Below are positions 58,225 through 64,000 of a DNA stretch of 64,000 nt, piece by piece. Origin of the DNA: Roridomyces roridus (taxonomy: Eukaryota; Basidiomycota; Agaricomycetes; Agaricales; Mycenaceae); assembly GCA_029378245.1 (NCBI GenBank), contig JARKIF010000021.1:620001-684000 (forward strand), in the 5' to 3' direction. Below the pieces are notes generated by a model. It worked only from the letters and a program-made list of their open reading frames with translations, searched no databases and was not told the DNA's origin. How positions within the stretch are numbered: the first letter of the stretch is position 1; each line of letters starts with the position of its first letter. The translations under genes and the position numbers were made by a program.

Positions 58225-58890
58225 CCTTTACTCTTTTTTGTTTCGCCGAACGAGGAAGACGATCAGAGTCTGTATGCTTCATGGAAAGGGGTAGAACGAT
58301 CACAAAAGGTCTTGTTTGAGAATTCAGTCGCTATTTGAATGGGTTTTCAACCGAGTCGGAGTCGCGTCGAGGCGAAAGTGGAGCAGACCCAGGACAACCC
58401 GCTTTGTTGTAATCATTCGGTTGCATGCTCCAGGACGGAACCATTCCAGTTGGTTTTCTCGTACACCATCTCTCCCACCAAAACCAGCCTGTGCAGCTCA
58501 GAATATTCGCAGTCGCGTGCATTGTCCTGCCCAGACAGGGGTTCTTTCAATTTATTGAGCTCGTGGCGCGGACCCACAAAACACTTTTTGTTGGCCTCGA
58601 TCAGGCAACGCCTACTTCTGGAAAGGGGTAGAAGGAGCTCATTCGAGAATTCAGTTGCGCTATGAACGAGCAGAGGACAAACCGCCTTGTTTAAAAGCTA
58701 AAACTTTCAGTTCGATACCATGGCCACTCGAATTCCAGGGCCCCGGGGAGGATTGAATTATTTCTCTCGCGTCGGGTGATTTCCTACAGACCCACCCATC
58801 CCCCTGGAATAAGGCCGATCTGAAGTCATTAAAGCGACAAGGCTCGGCGGCATCGGATTTGCTGACTTGCCTCCGGGACAGGGGCAGTTA

Positions 58891-59956
58891 CAGCTAAATG
58901 CGGAACATAAGGCGCGGCTCGATTTTTGTCAAATTTCGTGACATTTCGATCACTTTCAGTAATTACGCTGTTGCGGGCTCGTTTTTTTTCCGATTGTGTT
59001 CGGATATGAACCAATCGATTCCCACCGTCCTTTTACAGTGCCTAGGGTACTTGAATAAATTGTTTTCGTATGAATATGAACCCCAGAGAAGCACATGATT
59101 AATTTCAACTATTGACACACCAGCAGTTGAGGGGAATGTACTGGGGTCCCAATATTTGACCTGGGCACTCTCCTACATCTGATACAGTGCGCCATGGCCT
59201 CAAATTGTGTCCAGATTCATGAGGAAAAAGTAGGTGTATCAATATCTCTTGCCATCACTGTTCAGTTGTATCTCAGCTCGTGGCGGGCTAATTTTCTCAA
59301 ACCACCCATGTGGTGCCACTCATAGACATCCCGTACCATCATCCCGCCTCATCCGAGGGCCATTTACGCAACGGAAAACGAGCAGAACGCTGCCCGACAG
59401 ACGCTCGGAATGCGTGACACAAGTGTGACAAGCACAATCATTCGAGTGGTTGTGCTGCACTCTGCATTGAATCAACAGATTCCGGTGCCTCCGGATAGCC
59501 CGGAACTTTGAGATGTGACCCTGAACTGTAGTCAGACATGCTCAGAATATCTGCCGCGGAGTCCTGTGGCTAACAATATGGTCATGTTGTGATGCACCTC
59601 TGTTATGATAAATAGACACAGAACCGCGGCATACCTGGCTGCACAGACCACCCTACGCACTGTGTGGCACCTGTGAGAGACTAATGGTTCAATATTTAGT
59701 GCACAAAAACATTCCAAAGGCAGTTAAAGTGTCAATGGTTGAAAAACATCGGATCCCTTGATTTGACAGAATGATGCAATAACACAAATGATTCTTGTAG
59801 CCTAAGCACTGTAAAACTACAGTGGGAATCGATTGGTCCATGTCCGAAGACACTCGGAAAAGAAACGAGCCCACAACAGCGTAATTACTGAAAGTGATCG
59901 AAATGGCACGAAATTTGACCAAAATCGAGCCGCGCCTTATGTTCCGCATTTAGCTG
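58891..59956. mobile_element. TA-flanked element with ~155-bp terminal inverted repeats
   Basis: The segment starting CAGCTAAATGCGGAACATAA at 58891 returns inverted, ending at 59956. Similarity between the arms extends for about 155 bp at roughly nine in ten positions and includes ATTTCGATCACTTTCAGTAA and CCAATCGATTCCCAC. Both outer ends are bordered by TA (58889-58890 and 59957-59958), the duplication of Tc1/mariner/pogo elements, and the CAG terminus fits that group. The 1066-bp element has no recognisable transposase, so it is probably a non-autonomous derivative. Confidence 0.78.
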
Positions 59957-60367
59957 TAAATTGAACTAGGAACGGTTCAATTCGTATTCAATGATGTGAA
60001 CGTGGCAGACTTTTGTTCGCCTCGATCAATCCTGAATCCACGTTTCGAGCCTCGATCAATGAATGCGAGCAAATGAATGTTCACTGGACTTGCGGAGGAT
60101 AGCGGAGTTAACCACGAAGTAATATGGGATATTCGGATTCTCGGAATGGACGACGAGTTTTGCATCCTTGTGGCCAGGGCGCGGTGGTGAGGTAGGAAGG
60201 AATCGGGGTGTTGGTGTTGCGCATGGAGCTGGAAGATGGCCGTAAATACTGCTTCAATTAACCTTCTACTCCTCCCTACGCCCACCACGATGGCCCTCGA
60301 ATTACGGCCTCGATTTGACAACTCGCACTCTCTCCAGCCTCATCCCATAAATCCACCCCACACTTTC

Positions 60368-61862
60368 TCACTCAGAATCCTCCTCCGACTGTGAATCATC
60401 CTCCCACTCCGAGTCTGAATCCTGTTCAACCCCAGCAGGCGCCCTTGTCCTTGGCACCCTCACTGACACCGCATCCCCAAACCAATCCACCTCTCCCCGA
60501 TACTCATACACACTCTTCTCAACAGGCACATACTCGCCAAACAAATACGGCGGCACCAAACCTGGCCCACGCCACGCCATGTACACGCAAAACTGCACTC
60601 CCCGCGCGCGCAACTCGCCACTTAGCTGCCGCACGCGATCCCTCCTGGCCTCGTTCTCCCAGAGAGCGGAGAGACTCGAGGAGCCGACGGGGGAGAGGAC
60701 GACGTCGAGGTGTCGCAGGGTAGGGAGGTACCGGAGTAGCGCCTCAGGATGGGGGATGTTTGGGATGCTCGTGGAACCGCCATGAGCAGGTAGGACGTCG
60801 AAGATGACACCGTTGTCATGCCAGACGAGACGCAATCTGTGGAGGTTGGGAGGGGCGCGGTCGGAGAGGAGGAGAGAGAGGAAGAACGCGCAGTGGCCGT
60901 CCAGCGTGAGCGTGTGGAGTTCGGTAAAGTCGGACAAGCCGGGTGACCCGCTCGTGGACATGGCCACATAAGGGACTCCGTCCGAGCTGTGAGAAAATCC
61001 TGCGTCTTTCCAGACGAGCGACTGCAGAGCGTGACGCTGGCTGCGCAGAGCGTCGAGCTGCTCCTTGGGCGAAGCTTCTTCGTGCCCCCGTGCATTCTCC
61101 ACGTCGCGACGTGTGTGCCGCAGTTGTCCTAGATGGCAGGAACGAAGAGCACGGGGGAGAGAGAGGACGGCGTATAGCCCCCGTCCAGTGACGAAACACT
61201 CTATGAGCTCGAGATGGTGTAGGGCGGTGGTGCCCTCGTTCACGCCCCAGTCTTCGGCGACGATCGCGGCGCTTGAGATTGTGAGGCTCCTCAGCGCCGG
61301 CAAGGCGAGTATCGGCTTGAACTCGGTGAGCATCCACAGCTCCGAGCCGTCACCAGTCCAGTGTATCTCCACTACAATTCGGCGTAAATGGATTGCAAAG
61401 AAGAAAAAAGTCTAGAAACTCACAGCTCTCGAGACTCTGCAACCCCACGCCAGACTGCGCACTCTGGAAGAGCGCTCGAAAAGCCCCCGTAATGACTTCC
61501 CACCGGCTCTCGCTATGGTGCCAACGACCGTAATTCGCAAAGGGACTTTCCACGGAAAGACTGCGAAGGTGCGTCATCACCGAGATAGTCGGAGTGAAGT
61601 CCTCGATGCCCTCTTCCCCGCGGTATTGTGGCCGGAGATCCAAGCTCTGTACAAAATCCGCGCGGTGCTGCTGTAAGGCCTGGGCGAGGCGCGACGCCTC
61701 CGAGCCGCTGGTGACGAGAAGTGTGCGGTACAGGATCGGCTCGGTCAAAAGGCAGGCGAGTTTACAGGTGACGGCAAAGTGACGCAGCGAATCTGAATCC
61801 GAATCCATAGCGTCGATGACAGCGAGGAGGAGCTCCGTGGGCAGGGAGAAGAGCAGCGACAT
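60368..61862 (-). CDS. F-box protein with acidic C-terminus
   Basis: A predicted SCF ubiquitin-ligase adaptor. Two exons, 61862-61424 and 61371-60368, give 480 residues. The F-box lies at the very N-terminus (LLFSLPTELLLAVIDAM then HFAVTCKLACLLTEPILYRT). Leucine-rich, repeat-like sequence follows (for example LRSLTISSAAIVAEDWG and LRYLPTLRHLDVVLSPVG), and the protein ends in a very acidic tail (SDSEWEDDSQSEEDSE). In-frame Mets upstream of 61862 exist, but SLLFSLPTELL is the usual F-box start. The target is unknown. Confidence 0.82.
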
Positions 61863-62561
61863 TGTGGGACAAGCGAAGAGCAGGCCGATCAAAGTTAGGT
61901 AAGCTCTGATGTCAATACTCGTCATCCGCACTCATCCCGGCCGATGCAGTTCACGGCCTTTGTGTCCAGCAAGCTCCCGCAGCTCCTTCGGGAAGAGGCT
62001 CTGCGAGAAGACAGTCATTCGGCCCCAGAGTGCCGGATGCGAGCAAGGATGACCTGGGGAGACAGCACAGAACTGAGAAATGACCACCCTTGCCCGCCGC
62101 GTCCTCGGACATCGATGACTATTTATCTATGCGCTCGGAGCGCTCCTAACTGCCTGCCTAACTCTCGCACGTGACGACCGCTTCCTCAAGATTCAGCACA
62201 CAAGTCTGGCTTAGAATTCCAGGGCTGAGAAGCCGCCGTCAAGGACAACATACAGCTGGTGCGGAGAGAAACCTCCCCAGTCCATGTTCGCCAGAAGAAA
62301 AAAGACCTACTTCTCCTTCGAATTCCAAGCAGGAACGCAAGCCAATCTTCTTTGTCAGGTCCTAGGAGTCGAAGTCGGACGGCGACGCAGTGAGCCTTGG
62401 ACTCGCATGCGCGAGCTTGTTGTCCGCTCTTTCGCTTCGACCGACCCCTTCTGGTATCCCTTGTACTCAGAAACGCGGACTCCTAACCCACTAGCCTGAA
62501 TTTCTATATAAACCCCAACGGTGCGCATCCACTCCCCAGTCATCCAGATTCTACTCATCCA
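61863..62561. promoter_or_regulatory. Divergent intergenic region with TATA box for the secreted protein gene
   Basis: TATATAAA at 62505-62512 lies 50 bp before the ATG at 62562 and is a good promoter element for the secreted protein gene. No gene is seen in the rest of this region. Confidence 0.5.
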
Positions 62562-63279
62562 ATGAAGTTCAGCGCCTTCGCCCTCGTCCCCCTCGCAGCC
62601 GTTCTCGCCAACGCCCAAAAGGTAGGGCGCAGCTTGCCAAATACTCGCTGATAACTAACTCCCTGCTAGTTCAAGTTCTGTAACGTCGGCCAACAAGGTT
62701 GCGCGTACACCAACGATGTCAGCGACGACACCGATCGCAACGTCCTCCTCCTCACCAACGATACCACGGCTCCCAACCAGAACGTGAGTTGTCCTTTCAG
62801 TTGTATGGCGGTGCCTGATGTAATTCTGTGGGCAGTGGGTCAAGTACAGCCCGTCGGGCGAGAACATAATTGTGCACAACGCCAACACCGACCAGTTCCT
62901 CACTGTGTACCGCGCCCCCAAGCCCGTACGCACTCACCTGTCTGCTATCGACTTGTTTCCTGAGACTTTACCTAGATGCAAGTGATCACCAGCGGACACG
63001 GTCCCTCCACGTTTATCGTTCTTTGCGGCAATGGCCAGTGCCAGGCAAATCACCATTTCTTCTCGATATATAAGCTGTTTATTGAATTTTTATTTTCAGA
63101 TTAGCGACCGGAACTCAAGCATGTGTCTCGAGGCTGGTGTCAACAAATTGGTGAACTCTTTCTACCTCTTCCAATTTGGTCGTTCCCTTTGCCTGACTGT
63201 CCCAACTCAGGTTGTGTTGAAGAATTGCACCAGCCCTCCGCTGCTCAACCAGCTTTGGGAGTTTGATGCGCCCAATTGA
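62562..63279 (+). CDS. Small secreted protein, possible beta-trefoil
   Basis: Six small exons, 62562-62621, 62670-62783, 62836-62925, 62976-63044, 63100-63150 and 63211-63279, give 150 residues. A signal peptide (FSAFALVPLAAVLANA) is encoded by exon 1. The mature part reads FKFCNVGQQGCAYTNDVSDD, WVKYSPSGENIIVHNANTDQ and CLEAGVNKLVVLKNCTS, then NQLWEFD at the end. Cysteines and the final QxW-like motif suggest a ricin-B/beta-trefoil-like fold, but this is tentative. The fourth intron has a GC donor (CAG|GCAAAT ... TTTTCAG); no GT donor nearby keeps the frame. All other introns are GT-AG. It may be a secreted effector or carbohydrate-binding protein. Confidence 0.75.
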
Positions 63280-63410
63280 AGCGCTCAGGTTTCGGATAGA
63301 CTTGACGGAATGGCGGCGGGATCGATTTCACAGTGCTTACAAGGCCAGGTCAATGAGTCACAGTACTGTGTAGTGCATAAAAAATCCGGCCGTTCTGCAT
63401 CGTGGTCAAA

Positions 63411-64000
63411 TTATATCGTCTGTCTAAACCTCGGCCCATCTTCGGTCTTGAGCGTCCTCAGCATCGTCTCTCTCAGCGTCTCCGGCTTGAAGTCAAACTT
63501 GGTGTTATCAAGCGGCTCGTTGACCGTCACCAGCCCAGAAGACCCAACTTGCCATCGAACCGCCCATAGAAGCTCATCGTACTCGTCCCCGCGTTGACGC
63601 GCCTCCTCCTGCTTCTCGATAGCCACCGTCGGATCGTGGTATGTGACTCTATATTTCACGCCCTGGACATCCTCCAGCAGGGTGATGAGTTGCGCGAAAG
63701 TCATATGGTCCCCACGGACGCAGAGTTGGCGACGAGACGTTCCTTGAGGGAACGGGAGGAGGACCGAATCGACGGTGTACCGCACTATGCTGAAGTCAAG
63801 TCAAGACTCTATTAGTAAACAACAACGGGAACCAACGAAGAACGCACTCTTCGAGAGCAGTAACAGAAATCTCCGCCTCGGGCGTACCATACGCCTCCAC
63901 AACGTGGTTCTCCACATCGATCCCACAAATCTTGCTATACGCCCACTGAGAGAACTGACCCGTCACGATCAGCGTGTATCGAAAGTCAGAGTGCGTTTTT
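63411..64000 (-). CDS. NmrA-like / isoflavone reductase-like NAD(P)-binding protein, 5' end off the window
   Basis: The C-terminal part of an atypical short-chain reductase. Exons 64000-63848 and 63789-63411 join in frame through an intron with donor GTGCGT. Visible motifs are LIVTGQFSQWAYSKICGIDV, NHVVEAYGTPEAEISVTALE, then D-IVRYTVDSVLLPFPQG, DHMTFAQLITLLEDVQGVKY and the end WAVRWQVGSSG followed by NTKFDFKPETLRE, as in NmrA/PCBER-type proteins. The N-terminal Rossmann GxxGxxG motif, needed to judge cofactor use, lies beyond the right edge. Function could be redox sensing or reduction of a small metabolite. Confidence 0.75.

Larger units (their letters stand above)
58179..60367. other. Interval dominated by a TIR element
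   Basis: No further gene is seen. A short direct repeat (GGAAAGGGGTAGAA followed by GAGAATTCAGT) occurs near 58283 and 58619. The TIR element at 58891-59956 fills the centre. Confidence 0.4.

Noticed and set aside
57948..58319. Plus-strand open frame over the pheromone-like gene.
   Set aside because: It is Gly/Ala-rich shadow sequence of the repeated minus-strand gene, with no family resemblance.
1..64000. CRISPR arrays, rRNA genes and bacterial-type operons or ribosome-binding sites.
   Set aside because: None are seen; the intron-rich genes are eukaryotic and such features are not expected.

Overview
This window looks like nuclear DNA from a mushroom-forming basidiomycete (Agaricomycetes). 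Genes are split by many short introns of about 45-70 bp with GTGCGT/GTGAGT-type donors. Several protein families are typical of that group: DUF6535 membrane proteins, DUF6534 seven-helix proteins, F-box proteins, mpaB-like DUF2236 oxygenases, a secreted A1 aspartic protease, and a mating-pheromone-type CaaX precursor. I recognised all genes by reading translations and splice signals; no database search was run.

Layout. 1-1965: tRNA-like debris and no gene I can support. 1966-4975 (+): DHA2-type MFS exporter with a very large Pro/His-rich insert. 5066-6700: three diverged, tandem, tRNA-related repeat units. 6780-9063: a coiled-coil relic, then a 5'-truncated GH76 gene. 9064-13700: gene-poor, with GGGTAC-hexamer inverted repeats. 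13808-15334 (+): aspartic protease. 15512-19319 (-): a P450 split by a 1.74 kb TIR element. 19631-21781 (+): an intact P450 paralogue, head to head with the first. 22375-23118 (+): glutathione S-transferase. 23184-24956 (-): mpaB-like oxygenase. 24957-29925: no clear gene. 29926-31853 (+): delta-12 fatty acid desaturase. 31978-33857 (-): HXXXD acyltransferase. 35428-35787: 360-bp MITE. About 36700-38205 (-): DUF6534 membrane protein. 40073-42261 (-): sugar transporter. 42340-43870: tRNA-like remnants. 43870-45288 (-): F-box protein, facing a broken F-box copy at 45481-46030. 47413-48421 (+): unrecognised five-exon gene. 49110-49864 (-): ICMT-family methyltransferase. 50964-51739 (-): Zn2Cys6 regulator. 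54317-57476 (-): DUF6535 protein. 58005-58178 (-): pheromone-like CaaX precursor. 58891-59956: TA-flanked element with long TIRs. 60368-61862 (-): F-box protein. 62562-63279 (+): small secreted protein. 63411 to the right edge (-): NmrA-like reductase, N-terminus outside the window.

How the parts may work together. The P450 pair, GST and mpaB-like oxygenase lie within about 9.5 kb and could form a small oxidative/detoxification neighbourhood, but no core synthase is present. The desaturase and acyltransferase are adjacent and convergent. The most unusual locus is the 57-residue pheromone-like precursor. It carries two tandem copies of one peptide ending in Cys-Val-Val; over 18 codons the copies differ only at synonymous sites, so both peptides appear to be under selection. 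A member of the isoprenylcysteine methyltransferase family lies about 8 kb away. Mobile-element activity is heavy throughout.
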